Source: Devosia nanyangense
GTDB lineage: Bacteria > Pseudomonadota > Alphaproteobacteria > Rhizobiales > Devosiaceae
Length of the DNA stretch: 64,000 nt
NCBI GenBank assembly: GCA_016213505.1
Contig: JACRAF010000005.1
Span: 1 to 64,000 of the forward strand
Reading direction: 5' to 3'
How positions within the stretch are numbered: the stretch's first letter is position 1; the number at the start of each line of letters is the position of its first letter. Below the pieces are notes generated by a model. The model searched no databases. It worked only from the letters and a program-made list of their open reading frames with translations, and had not been told where the DNA came from. The position numbers and the translations under genes are program-made. Positions 24,914-33,827 of the stretch are shown here, one piece after another.

Positions 24914-25261
24914 ATGACCCCCGACAGACTCAGCGTCACGCTTTCCGCCCTGGCCGACCCCACCCGGCGCGGCATTCTAGCCCGGCTGGCAACCGGCGAG
25001 GCCAACGTCAAAGAACTGGCCGAGCCTTACGACATGAGCCTCGCCGCGGTCAGCAAGCACCTCAAGGTGCTGGAACAGGCCGGGCTGATCTCGCGCGGAA
25101 AGGACGCACAGTTCCGGCCGTGCAAACTCGAGGCCGGGCCGCTGCGCGACGTCGACGGCTGGCTCGAAAGCTACCGGCGGTTCTGGGAAGAGAGCCTCGA
25201 CCAGTTGGAGGTCTACCTCGCCGAGTTGCAGAAGGGGGACCCCGATGGCTCGCGCAACTGA
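24914..25261 (+). CDS. ArsR-family transcriptional repressor (SRPBCC-linked type)
   Basis: 115 residues with a winged helix: LADPTRRGILARLATGEANV, then DMSLAAVSKHLKVLEQAGLI as the recognition helix. No metal-binding Cys pair is present, so this is not a metal sensor. The C-terminal helix GWLESYRRFWEESLDQLEVY is typical of ArsR proteins paired with SRPBCC (AHSA1) genes. It is the first gene of a seven-gene rightward operon and probably represses it through the GTATTCAACC sites. The inducer is unknown. Confidence 0.92.
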   Translation: MTPDRLSVTLSALADPTRRGILARLATGEANVKELAEPYDMSLAAVSKHLKVLEQAGLISRGKDAQFRPCKLEAGPLRDVDGWLESYRRFWEESLDQLEVYLAELQKGDPDGSRN

Positions 25262-25282
25262 TCGGCGACCGGGAGACCGGCC

Positions 25283-25930
25283 ATGCGCACCGGCAATGTC
25301 ATCCCCTTTCCTGCCAATCCGCGGACCAAGGGTTGGGTCGAATTCTACCGCCGGCTCTGGGCGCAGAGGCTCGACCAGCTCACCGACTACATCGCAACGC
25401 TAACGGAAACCGAAAGAGAGACCATCATGTCCGACCTCAAATTCGAGTACCCCAAGGACGAACCCTCGATGATCGTGACCCGCACGTTCGACGCGCCTCG
25501 TGCGCTGGTGTGGAAGGCTTTCACCGACCCGGTCCACGTCGCCCGCTGGTGGGGCCCAAAATCGTTCGCGCCGGTGAGCAAGATCGACAAGCTCGAGCTG
25601 CGCCCCGGCGGCACATGGCGCTACATCTGCCAGCGCACCGGCGGCACCCAGATCATCGTCTTCACCGGCAAGTATCTCGAGGTGAAGGCGCCCGAAAGGC
25701 TGGTCAACACGTTCGGAGTCGAGGGCCAGTTCGAGGGCGATGAGGCCTTTCCCGAGACCCACACCTTCGAGGAACATGGCGGCAAGACCTTCTACCGGTC
25801 CTACTCCCTGGTCCCCAGCATGGAAGCCCGCGACGCGATCATTGCCACCGGCATGGAAAAGGGCGGCCGCGAATCCCTCGAGCAGCTGGCCGCGCTCGTC
25901 GCCGAGCTCCAGTCGGAAATGGCCAAATGA
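25283..25930 (+). CDS. SRPBCC (AHSA1-like) protein with ArsR-tail-like N-terminal extension
   Basis: 215 residues. Residues about 58-212 form a START/SRPBCC domain (TRTFDAPRALVWKAFTDPVH, RWWGPKSFAP, FRSYSL region), a helix-grip fold with a hydrophobic pocket. Residues 17-37 (GWVEFYRRLWAQRLDQLTDY) are a clear copy of the C-terminal helix of the ArsR encoded just upstream. Two starts are possible: ATG 25283, with GGGAG seven bases upstream, includes the extension; ATG 25427 (MSDLKFEYP) gives the normal-sized domain of 167 residues and has AGAGAG upstream. The stop overlaps the next start by four bases. Confidence 0.85.
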   Translation: MRTGNVIPFPANPRTKGWVEFYRRLWAQRLDQLTDYIATLTETERETIMSDLKFEYPKDEPSMIVTRTFDAPRALVWKAFTDPVHVARWWGPKSFAPVSKIDKLELRPGGTWRYICQRTGGTQIIVFTGKYLEVKAPERLVNTFGVEGQFEGDEAFPETHTFEEHGGKTFYRSYSLVPSMEARDAIIATGMEKGGRESLEQLAALVAELQSEMAK

Positions 25931-26415
25931 CCTCTGCTGCCGCCCCGATCGAGGACAGCAAAAGCCTGGTCATCACCCGGACCTTGAACGCACCTCGCGC
26001 GCTGATCTGGAAGATGTTCTCGGACCCCTATCACCTGGCGCAATGGTGGGGTCCCAAGGGCTTTACCAACCGGGTCGAGAAGCTCGATTTCCGCACCGGC
26101 GGCAGCTGGCTGCATGTGATGATCGGCCCCGACGGCCGGGAACTCCCGACCGACAACGTTATCCTCGAGGTGAAGGAACCCGAACGGATCGTCTATCGCA
26201 ACGCCCCCGCCGATCCGAAGCTCTTCGGCGACAACCCGCCGCCGGCCTTCACCAAGACGCTGACCTTCGTGGATGATGGTCATGGCAGGACGCTGCTGAA
26301 GCTGGTCTGCACCTTCGACACCGAGGAGCACAAGGAGCGGATTGCGCGCCGTGGCTTCGTGCTCGGCACCAACGAGAGCTTCGACAAGCTCGAGGACTAC
26401 CTCAGGACCAAGTAA
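25927..26415 (+). CDS. SRPBCC (AHSA1-like) protein
   Basis: 162 residues, one helix-grip domain: VITRTLNAPRALIWKMFSDP, HLAQWWGPKGFTNRV, and the C-terminal helix GTNESFDKLEDYLRTK. It is a paralogue of the genes either side but more divergent than a recent copy. The ATGA overlap couples it to the preceding SRPBCC gene. Ligand unknown. Confidence 0.9.
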   Translation: MTSAAAPIEDSKSLVITRTLNAPRALIWKMFSDPYHLAQWWGPKGFTNRVEKLDFRTGGSWLHVMIGPDGRELPTDNVILEVKEPERIVYRNAPADPKLFGDNPPPAFTKTLTFVDDGHGRTLLKLVCTFDTEEHKERIARRGFVLGTNESFDKLEDYLRTK

Positions 26416-26508
26416 CCGGCGCCGGCGACCCTGCCAGTGCTTCCCATCACCGGTTTCGTCGAGCGCCGTTTCCGTGCATCGGCGAAGCCTTGCCCGAAAG
26501 ACAATTCG

Positions 26509-27423
26509 ATGAAGCGACGCGATTTCGTCCTCACCGCTACCGCCGCTGCCGTCGTTGCAGCATTGCCCCGGCTCGCCAATGCGGCGACAAATGCCAATCA
26601 GGAAGGATCTGCCATGACCACCCGCCCCGCCTCCGGCTACGCCCCCGTCAACGGCGTCGAAATCTACTACGAGCTGCATGGCAGCGGCAAACCGCTGGTG
26701 CTGCTGCATGGCGGCTTCGGCGCCATCGAGATGTTCGGGCCGGTGCTGGCCGCACTCGTCGAGGGCCGCCAGGTGATCGGCGTCGACCTCCAGGGCCACG
26801 GTCGCACCCTGCCCTTCGACCGGCCGATGACGTTCGAGAACATGGCGAACGACGTCGCCGAACTGATCCGGTGGCTCGGCTACGACAAGGCCGACGTCAT
26901 GGGCTACTCGATGGGCGGCGCCACGGCACTGCGCCTCGCCATCGACCATCCGGAAATCGTCGGTAAGCTGATCCTCACATCGGTGCCCCCCTCCTTCGCC
27001 GGCTGGCATGACTACAACCAGCAGGGCATGAAGGGCATGGCCGCGGCGCCGGAAATGGCCGTCGAGCCGATGAAGCAGACGCCGATGTACCAGATGTACG
27101 CGCAGCTGATGCCCGACGCCGAGGCGAACTGGCCAAAGACGATCGCCCAGACAGCGAACCTCGTGGGCAAGGAGTTCGACTGGTCCGCATCGGTGTCCGG
27201 CATGGCGATGCCCACGATGATCGTCGTCGGCGACTGGGACGCCGTTCGCATTTCGGCCGCCTCCTCGTTCTTTGAGCTGCTGGGCGGTGGCAAGCAGGAC
27301 GGCGGCTGGGACGGCTCGGGGATGAACAAGAACCGCTTCGCGGTGATCCCGGGCGCCACCCACTACACCATCTTCACGGATCCCCGGCTGGCGACCATCG
27401 CTGCCGGCTTCCTCGACGCCTGA
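26509..27423 (+). CDS. Alpha/beta hydrolase, probable Tat substrate
   Basis: 304 residues. A Tat-like signal (MKRRDFVLTATAAAVVAALP, with an RRDFV motif) precedes an alpha/beta hydrolase with oxyanion HGGFG, nucleophile elbow GYSMGGA, acid VVGDWD and catalytic His GATHYTI. A second ATG at 26614 has a much better binding site (AGGAAGGA six bases upstream) and would give a cytoplasmic form without the signal. It is the fourth gene of the ArsR operon, with 93 bases separating it from the previous stop. The substrate is unknown. Confidence 0.88.
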   Translation: MKRRDFVLTATAAAVVAALPRLANAATNANQEGSAMTTRPASGYAPVNGVEIYYELHGSGKPLVLLHGGFGAIEMFGPVLAALVEGRQVIGVDLQGHGRTLPFDRPMTFENMANDVAELIRWLGYDKADVMGYSMGGATALRLAIDHPEIVGKLILTSVPPSFAGWHDYNQQGMKGMAAAPEMAVEPMKQTPMYQMYAQLMPDAEANWPKTIAQTANLVGKEFDWSASVSGMAMPTMIVVGDWDAVRISAASSFFELLGGGKQDGGWDGSGMNKNRFAVIPGATHYTIFTDPRLATIAAGFLDA

Positions 27424-27431
27424 GGCCGGCG

Positions 27432-27932
27432 ATGCACCAGAACATCGTCACAGTTCCACCCGGCGCGGACTACTTCACCATCGAGCGATCGTTCGATGCG
27501 CCGCGCCGGCTGGTGTGGAAATGCTACACCGAGCCACAGCACCTGGCGCGGTTCTGGGGCCCACGCGATGCGACCACGCGCGCGACCATCGACCTCAGGG
27601 TCGGTGGGGTCTGGCTCACCGAGTGGACCTACGAAAATGGCGGCAGCTACGGCTATGCCAGCGTCTACCTCGCGCTCGAGGAGCCCGAGCGCATCCACTA
27701 CCGCGACTGCCCGAAGGATTGGACCGGAGGGCTCGACGGCCTGCCGCCGGTGGAGCTGGTGTCCACCATCACGCTCAGCGAGACAGGCCGCAAGACCGAA
27801 GTGTTCGTCAAGGTCGTCTGCACCTCGGTCGCGGCGCGCGACGAGACGGTGAAGCGCGGCTTTGCCGGCATGGTCGGCATCGGCCACGACCGTCTCGCCG
27901 AATATCTTCAATCTCTCGATCAGGAGGCGTGA
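27432..27932 (+). CDS. SRPBCC (AHSA1-like) protein
   Basis: 166 residues with TIERSFDAPRRLVWKCYTEP, HLARFWGPRDATTR and a C-terminal helix GMVGIGHDRLAEYLQSLDQE. It is the third SRPBCC paralogue of the operon, lying between two hydrolase genes. The next ATG follows its stop directly. A shared ligand passed between SRPBCC proteins and hydrolases is inference only. Confidence 0.9.
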   Translation: MHQNIVTVPPGADYFTIERSFDAPRRLVWKCYTEPQHLARFWGPRDATTRATIDLRVGGVWLTEWTYENGGSYGYASVYLALEEPERIHYRDCPKDWTGGLDGLPPVELVSTITLSETGRKTEVFVKVVCTSVAARDETVKRGFAGMVGIGHDRLAEYLQSLDQEA

Positions 27933-28730
27933 ATGGCTTTCGTCACATCAAAGGACGGCACTCGCATCGGCTACAGCGTGGTGGGCTCTGGCCCGGCGCT
28001 CATCCTCATCGACGGCGCCATGTGCTGGCGCAGCTCGGGCCCGGCGACGCCGCTCGCCGAAGAGCTGAAGGACCGCTTCACGGTCTACACCTATGACCGG
28101 CGCGGCCGCGGCGAGAGCGGCGACACCAAGCCCTATGCGACAGCGAGGGAAGTCGAAGACCTCGACGCCGTGATCGACGCAGCGGGTGGCTCGGCGATGG
28201 TTTATGCCATCTCCTCGGGCGCGGCGCTCGCACTCGAGGCGGCTGGGACCGGCAGCCGCATTACCAAAATGGTGCTCTACGAAGCGCCCTTCATCCTCGA
28301 CAAGTCGCGCCCGCTCGGCGACGCGGCCTATGTCTCGAGGATGGAGGAACTGGTGGCCAGAGGCGACAAGGCCGGAGCCATCAAGCACTTCATGCGCAAC
28401 GGGGTGCAGATTCCCGCCTTTGGCGTATTCATGATGCAGCTGATGGGCGTTATGAAGAAAATGGCGCCGGTGGCGCCGACCCTGCCCTACGACACCGCCC
28501 TCACCGCGCCGTTCCAGATCGGCGAACCACTGCCACCGGGGCTTTGGCCGAAGGCGACGATGCCGGTGCTCGATATCGGCGGCGGCAAGTCGGACGCCTG
28601 GATGCAGAGTGCGCAGGTGGCGATCAGCAAGGCATTGCCCAATGCCACGCACAAAACCCTGCCGGGCCAGAACCATATGGTGGCGCCGGCGGCCATCGCT
28701 CCGCTGATCAGGGAGTTCCTCGCCGCATGA
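27933..28730 (+). CDS. Alpha/beta hydrolase, cytoplasmic
   Basis: 265 residues without signal peptide. The fold is clear from YTYDRRGRGESGDT, the nucleophile elbow YAISSGAA (Ser in A-I-S-S-G, a variant of GxSxG) and the C-terminal His in PGQNHMVAP. The acid is likely the Asp in VLDIGGGKSD. It belongs with small-molecule esterase/lactonase-like hydrolases. GGAG lies upstream of the start within the previous gene. Confidence 0.88.
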   Translation: MAFVTSKDGTRIGYSVVGSGPALILIDGAMCWRSSGPATPLAEELKDRFTVYTYDRRGRGESGDTKPYATAREVEDLDAVIDAAGGSAMVYAISSGAALALEAAGTGSRITKMVLYEAPFILDKSRPLGDAAYVSRMEELVARGDKAGAIKHFMRNGVQIPAFGVFMMQLMGVMKKMAPVAPTLPYDTALTAPFQIGEPLPPGLWPKATMPVLDIGGGKSDAWMQSAQVAISKALPNATHKTLPGQNHMVAPAAIAPLIREFLAA

Positions 28731-29182
28731 AGCAAACGTTCCGTACCGAGCTGCTGCAGTCGGGCGGCAACACCACCGGCTTCGAAATTCCGCCCAAGGT
28801 CGTCGAGGCGCTCGGCGCGGGCAGGAAGCCGAAGGTGACCGTCACCCTCAACGGCCGCTTCAGCTACCCCAACACGGTGGCGGTGATGGGTGGCAAATAC
28901 ATGATCGGCGTCAGCCAGGAGCGCCGGGCGGCCGCAGGCGTCGAGGGCGGCGAGATGATCGAGGTCACGCTCGAACTCGACACCGCGCCGCGCGTCATGG
29001 AGGTTCCACCCGACCTGCAGCGGGCACTCGACAAGGACAGGGCCGCGAAAACGTACTTCGCGACCCTGAGCTATTCCAATCAGCGCCGCCACATCGACCC
29101 GATCAACGAGGCCAGGACGGCCGAAACGCGAGCGCGGCGGATCGAGAAGTCCGTCGCGCTGTTTCGCGAGGGTAAGAACTAG
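28727..29182 (+). CDS. DUF1905/YdeI (OmdA)-like protein
   Basis: 151 residues: a DUF1905 domain (TELLQSGGNTTGFEIPPKVV, about 1-90) and a YdeI/OmdA-type C-terminal helical pair (RAAKTYFATLSYSNQRRHID...RARRIEKSV). YdeI-like proteins are linked to bacteriocin or peptide resistance in some bacteria; the role here is unproved. ATG overlaps the preceding stop (ATGA). It is the last gene of the ArsR operon and ends one base before the convergent GH31 stop. Confidence 0.88.
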   Translation: MKQTFRTELLQSGGNTTGFEIPPKVVEALGAGRKPKVTVTLNGRFSYPNTVAVMGGKYMIGVSQERRAAAGVEGGEMIEVTLELDTAPRVMEVPPDLQRALDKDRAAKTYFATLSYSNQRRHIDPINEARTAETRARRIEKSVALFREGKN

Positions 29183-31678
29183 CTATTCGACCTGGATGAC
29201 GATGCCGTGGTCGAAGGCGGGAACGTCCACGGTCAGTGTCGCGCCCGACTGCCTGAACGGCACCGGCTTGCCATTGACGTAGACGCCGGTCACCGGCGCC
29301 GCGCGCGACCAGACCAGCGTCGTCGGCGCCAATGTCCCCTTGCTGTGTCCCAGCGCCACCGTGTTGGCGTCGACGACGATATCCACCTGCTCGTAGTCGC
29401 CGTGCTGATAGGCGGTTGTCGTCCCGTCGTCGTCGAACCAATCGAAGGAATTGCGCGCGCTGCCGAAGACACGCAGCACGCCGTCGGCCATCGGCACGAT
29501 GGCGCCGTCCCTGGCGAACAGCGGCAACGCGAGCCGCCCGTCGCGATAGACCGGCAGCGTCACGAACTCGCCCACGGATGCGGTGCGTGCACCGGTGCGG
29601 AAATCGTACCAGTCGCCGGCCGGCAGATACATCGCGACGTCCTTGGCGCCTTCCTTGGCGACCGCGGCACCGACGAGGTCGCTGCCGATCATCTTCTCAT
29701 GGCCGAGACCCTTGGCCCCTGCGTCGGCATAATAGTAGTCGAGCGATGGGAACACCGGATCGCCGTTGAGCCAGGCGTCGTAGGCCAGCGAATAGTAATA
29801 GGGGATGAGATCGTAACGCAGCTTCAGATTGGCGAGGTTGCTCGCGACGTCGCCCATGCGGTCGGGCGCCGTCTCCTTGCAGTTGCAGAGGTTCTCCGTG
29901 TGCGGCCGCACCGGCATCTCGAACAGGGCGCTATAGGCGAACCATTGCGTGTAGAGTTCGCCGAGCCTGGCGTCGCTGCCGGCGGTGACACCGAGCGCGC
30001 CACGGTGAAAGCCGCCAATGTCCGAACCGTAATAGTCCATCCCCGACCACATCATGTGTTGCTGCTGCGGCATCTGCGCGGCGAGCGAGCCGAAATCGCC
30101 CGCCGTGTCGCCCGACCACATGGCCGCGCCGAACGCTTCCATGCCCATGCCGCCCGAGCGCGACAGAATGAAGGGGCGCTTGTCCGGCGCGTTGCGCTGG
30201 TAGCCCTCGAAGATGCTTCTGGCCCACAGCAGATTGTAGCTGTTGTGGACCTGAGCCTCCGTGAGGTTCTCCGGCCCGTAGTGGAAATCAGGGCTGATCA
30301 TCTCGGGCTCGCCGAGGTCCGTCCAATGGCCGGCGATACCCATGTCGATCAGCGTCTGGCGGCGGAAATCGTGCCAGAAGGCGGACCCATCGGGGCTCAG
30401 CCAGTCGATCATGCCGCCTTTGCCCCACCAGTTGCCGTTGGGATTGGTGACCACCGGCGCGCCCGCCGCATCATGGGCGAGGCCGTGATGCGCCGCGAGC
30501 GCTGCGTGCTCGTCGAGGGCCGAACCCACATAGCTCTCCTCGATCGCCATCACGCCAATGCCATCGGCCGCATAGGCCTTGATCTTGCCCTCGGGATCCG
30601 GGAAATGCGTGCGATCCCAGGTGAGCGTGCCCATGCGGCTGTCGGGCATGTTCGGCTGCACGCCACCGAACCAGAAGAGATCGAGCACAACCCCCGAGAG
30701 CGGGACGCCGGCAGCTTTGAGCGTGGCGATCTTGTCGTCGAGTTCGGCCCAGTCCTGGTAGCCATACTCCGAGATCCAGAGGCCGAACATCTTCTTGGGC
30801 GGCACGGGCGGGTGGCCGGCCAGGTCCAGGTATTGCTTCCGGATATCGGCGAGCGTCGGGCCGGTGAGAACCTGAAGCCGCAGATCGCCGCCGACCACGC
30901 GCAGGCGATAGGGTGTCGCGCTGAAATCCCATTCCTGTTCGAAGCGGTTGTCGAGGATGAGCGCGAAAGGGTGGCCCGGAAGATCGAAATAGGCGATCGG
31001 GAAAAGCGTGTTGCCGTTGGCCCCACCGTTGAAGCCGGTCATCACATTGAAACCGTGGCACACCCAGCCGACGCGCTCGGCCACGGTGTCGCCGGGAGTC
31101 TGGAACTCCTGCCCGAGGCCGACAATGTGAGTGGCGGCGGTGTCGAGCGTGGCGGCCTTGTCGCCGGCGCTTCCCAATTCGGGGTTGCACAAACGAAAGA
31201 GCACGAAGGTGGCCTTGCTCACCGCGAGGCAGGAACCATCGGTGACTGCCGTGAGGTTGGATGCGGCGGCCGCCTCGGGCAGGTTCGGCAGCCAGCTCTG
31301 CGACGTGAAGCTGTTGCCATCAAGCGCATGGTCGGGGCCCGCGACATAGAGCGAGAGCATATCGCCTGCGCGCGGCTCGAAGCCGAAGGCCGCGCCTGGG
31401 AGGACCGCGAGCCGCACCAGGCGGTCGGCCCACTTGGCCCGGAGCTCGTCGGTCAGCAGCGCGGGCGCGAGCACAGCGCGGAAGGCGGCTTCGTCGTCGT
31501 AGCGTATGTTGCGGATCGCCTTGAGGCTCTCCTGCAGCTCGGGCGGCAATTCGGCGCGCAGCTTGAAGACCTGCGCGCCGCTGAGCTCATAACCGCCGCC
31601 GGCATCGACCCAGGCGATTTCGGCCTGCGCCGGGGCAACCAGGAGGAACGCGACCAACAGCGCAGGAAGTATGCGCAT
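29183..31678 (-). CDS. Exported GH31-family alpha-glycosidase
   Basis: 831 residues with a signal peptide (MRILPALLVAFLLVAPAQA). A beta-sandwich N-terminal domain precedes a TIM barrel. The nucleophile region is GHWTDLGEPEM (Asp in W-x-D) and the acid/base region is AAMWSGDTAGDF (Asp in WSGD). PPKKMFGLWISEYGYQDWAE marks the barrel start. C-terminal beta domains follow. Candidate substrates are alpha-glucosides or alpha-xylosides; subfamily assignment is beyond the sequence alone. The start is the second of two adjacent ATGs, best spaced from GGGAGG. It has no sugar transporter or regulator neighbour. Confidence 0.9.
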   Translation of the reverse strand: MRILPALLVAFLLVAPAQAEIAWVDAGGGYELSGAQVFKLRAELPPELQESLKAIRNIRYDDEAAFRAVLAPALLTDELRAKWADRLVRLAVLPGAAFGFEPRAGDMLSLYVAGPDHALDGNSFTSQSWLPNLPEAAAASNLTAVTDGSCLAVSKATFVLFRLCNPELGSAGDKAATLDTAATHIVGLGQEFQTPGDTVAERVGWVCHGFNVMTGFNGGANGNTLFPIAYFDLPGHPFALILDNRFEQEWDFSATPYRLRVVGGDLRLQVLTGPTLADIRKQYLDLAGHPPVPPKKMFGLWISEYGYQDWAELDDKIATLKAAGVPLSGVVLDLFWFGGVQPNMPDSRMGTLTWDRTHFPDPEGKIKAYAADGIGVMAIEESYVGSALDEHAALAAHHGLAHDAAGAPVVTNPNGNWWGKGGMIDWLSPDGSAFWHDFRRQTLIDMGIAGHWTDLGEPEMISPDFHYGPENLTEAQVHNSYNLLWARSIFEGYQRNAPDKRPFILSRSGGMGMEAFGAAMWSGDTAGDFGSLAAQMPQQQHMMWSGMDYYGSDIGGFHRGALGVTAGSDARLGELYTQWFAYSALFEMPVRPHTENLCNCKETAPDRMGDVASNLANLKLRYDLIPYYYSLAYDAWLNGDPVFPSLDYYYADAGAKGLGHEKMIGSDLVGAAVAKEGAKDVAMYLPAGDWYDFRTGARTASVGEFVTLPVYRDGRLALPLFARDGAIVPMADGVLRVFGSARNSFDWFDDDGTTTAYQHGDYEQVDIVVDANTVALGHSKGTLAPTTLVWSRAAPVTGVYVNGKPVPFRQSGATLTVDVPAFDHGIVIQVE

Positions 31679-31702
31679 CATCCCCTCCCCGCCATGCCAC
31701 GT

Positions 31703-31725
31703 GCCGCCGGGCAATGCCCGGCGGC
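31703..31725 (-). terminator. Hairpin after thrS
   Basis: GCCGCCGGGC (31703-31712) pairs perfectly with GCCCGGCGGC (31716-31725) over a 3-nt loop, eight bases past the thrS stop. No T tract follows on the reverse strand, so termination efficiency is uncertain. Confidence 0.5.
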
Positions 31726-31733
31726 CTCACCAA

Positions 31734-33719
31734 TCAGGCGGCCTTCGTCACCGGCGTGCGCTTGAGGTCCGGCGGGGTCGCCTCGCCCATCAGCTCGACG
31801 ATGGCATCCATCGCCGGCATCACCTTCTGGCCTTCAGTGCCGAGGCGGCGGACCGACACCGTCCCCTCCTCTGCCTCGCGCTTGCCGACCACGAACATCA
31901 GCGGCACCTTCTGCACCGAGTGCTCGCGCACCTTGTAGTTGATCTTCTCGTTGCGCGTATCGAGTTCAGCCCGGATGCCGGCATCGCGCAGCTGCTGCGC
32001 GAGCTTTTCCGCATAGGCGTCGGCATCCGAGACGATGGTCGCGACCACCACCTGCACCGGCGCCAGCCACATCGGCATCTTGCCGGCATAGCTCTCGATC
32101 ATCATCCCGATGAAGCGCTCGAGCGAGCCGAGAATGGCCCGATGCAGCATCACCGCGTATCTGCGCGAGCCGTCTTCAGCCACATAGGTCGCGTCCAGCC
32201 GCTCGGGCAGCACATAGTCGAGCTGCAGCGTCCCCACCTGCCAGCTGCGGCCGATGGCGTCCTTCAGGTGGAACTCGAGTTTGGGCGCATAGAAGGCCCC
32301 TTCGCCCTCCGCGATGACGAAGTCGTAGCCAGTGGCGCGCAGCGCATCGCCCAGCGCCTTCTCCGCCCCGTCCCAGCGCTCGATCGTGCCGCCGAACTTC
32401 TCCGGCCGCGTCGCGAGCTTGATGACGACGTCAGCAAAGCCCATGTCCTCGTAGACCGAGTAGAGCAGCTTTACAAAGTGCTCGGTCTCGGACTGGATCT
32501 GCTCCTCGGTGCAGAAGATGTGCGCGTCGTCCTGCGTCATCTGCCGCACGCGCAGCAGGCCGTGCAACGCGCCGTGCGCCTCGTTGCGGTGGCAGCAGCC
32601 GAACTCCGCCATTCTGAGCGGCAGGTCGCGATAGCTCTTGATGCCCTGGTTGAAGATCTGGATGTGCGCCGGGCAGTTCATCGGCTTCAGCGCCATGAGG
32701 TCGGCCTTGCCCGAAAGGATCGGGCCCTCCTCCTCTGTGCCCGGCACCTCGTCGGGGACCACGAACATGTTCTCGCGGTACTTGCCCCAGTGGCCCGACG
32801 CTTCCCAGAACTTGGCCGCCATCAGCTGCGGCGTCTTCACTTCCTGGTAGCCGGCGCGGTTCACGCGGCGGCGGATATACTCCTCCATCGCGTTGTAGAT
32901 GACAAAACCCTTCGGGTGCCAGAACACGCTGCCCGGCGCCTCGTCCTGCAGGTGGAACAGATCGAGCTCGCGGCCGATCTTGCGGTGGTCGCGCTTCTCC
33001 GCCTCCTCCATCATCCTGAGGTAGTCGTCGAGTTCCTTCTGGTTGGCGAACGCCGTTCCATAGATGCGGCTGAGCACCGGGTTGTTGCTGTCGCCGCGCC
33101 AATAGGCGCCGGCCACCTTGGTCAGCTTGAATGCCGTGCCGACGTCCTTGGTGGTGCGCATATGCGGGCCGCGGCAAAGGTCGAACCACTGCCCCTGCTT
33201 GTAGATCTTGATCGACTGGTCGGCCGGAATGGCGTCGACCAACTCGACCTTGAAGGTCTCGCCCTTGCTGGCAAAGACGCGCTTGGTCTCGTCGCGGCTC
33301 CACACTTCCTTGGTGAAGGCGGCGCCGCGCGCGACGATCTCGGCCATCTTTTTTTCGATGGTGGCGAAATCGTCCTCGCTGAACGGCTCGTCGCGCTTGA
33401 AGTCGTAGTAGAAGCCGTTCTCGATCACCGGGCCGATGGTGACCTGCGTCGCCGGCCACAGCTCCTGCACCGCCTCGGCGAGCACATGCGCCGCGTCGTG
33501 GCGGATCAGCCCGAGCCCGTCGGGGCTGTCGCGCATCACGAATTCGACGCGGCCGTCCGCGTTCAGCGGATCGGACAAATCCGTGAGCACGCCGTTCCAT
33601 TTCATGGCGACGGTCTTCTTGGCGAGACTGGGAGAAATTCCCTCGACGACGGTGGTCCCGGTCGTGCCCGCCGCGTAGTCGCGCGATGCACCGTCGGGGA
33701 ACGTCACCTTGATCGTCAT
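31734..33719 (-). CDS. thrS: Threonyl-tRNA synthetase
   Basis: 661 residues, full length. TGS domain at the N-terminus ([18 protein letters not shown]), editing domain with HxxxH ([11 protein letters not shown]) and the CHxxH-like FDLCRGPHM, class II catalytic core (motif 2 [20 protein letters not shown]; motif 3 [17 protein letters not shown]), and an anticodon-binding domain ([16 protein letters not shown]...[18 protein letters not shown]). ATG 33719 is the family start; the open frame upstream is non-coding. It charges tRNA-Thr. No T-box is visible, as expected outside Firmicutes. Confidence 0.97.
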   Translation of the reverse strand: MTIKVTFPDGASRDYAAGTTGTTVVEGISPSLAKKTVAMKWNGVLTDLSDPLNADGRVEFVMRDSPDGLGLIRHDAAHVLAEAVQELWPATQVTIGPVIENGFYYDFKRDEPFSEDDFATIEKKMAEIVARGAAFTKEVWSRDETKRVFASKGETFKVELVDAIPADQSIKIYKQGQWFDLCRGPHMRTTKDVGTAFKLTKVAGAYWRGDSNNPVLSRIYGTAFANQKELDDYLRMMEEAEKRDHRKIGRELDLFHLQDEAPGSVFWHPKGFVIYNAMEEYIRRRVNRAGYQEVKTPQLMAAKFWEASGHWGKYRENMFVVPDEVPGTEEEGPILSGKADLMALKPMNCPAHIQIFNQGIKSYRDLPLRMAEFGCCHRNEAHGALHGLLRVRQMTQDDAHIFCTEEQIQSETEHFVKLLYSVYEDMGFADVVIKLATRPEKFGGTIERWDGAEKALGDALRATGYDFVIAEGEGAFYAPKLEFHLKDAIGRSWQVGTLQLDYVLPERLDATYVAEDGSRRYAVMLHRAILGSLERFIGMMIESYAGKMPMWLAPVQVVVATIVSDADAYAEKLAQQLRDAGIRAELDTRNEKINYKVREHSVQKVPLMFVVGKREAEEGTVSVRRLGTEGQKVMPAMDAIVELMGEATPPDLKRTPVTKAA

Positions 33720-33827
33720 TTTGGTCTCCAATAGATCAGGCCGGAATTGGCCAACTGCGGCATGCAGTGGCCGGGCTCTTATCATGTCCGGCCGAACAGT
33801 GTCATCCCGGAGGGTCTGGCCGAAGGG

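Noticed and set aside
29207..31765. 852-residue open frame on the forward strand opposite the GH31 gene
   Set aside because: It is an antisense shadow of a GC-rich gene: the composition is dominated by Arg, Ala, Gly and His, no domain is visible, and the reverse strand has a complete GH31 enzyme.
31671..33734. 687-residue rightward frame opposite thrS
   Set aside because: Antisense shadow of a full-length thrS.
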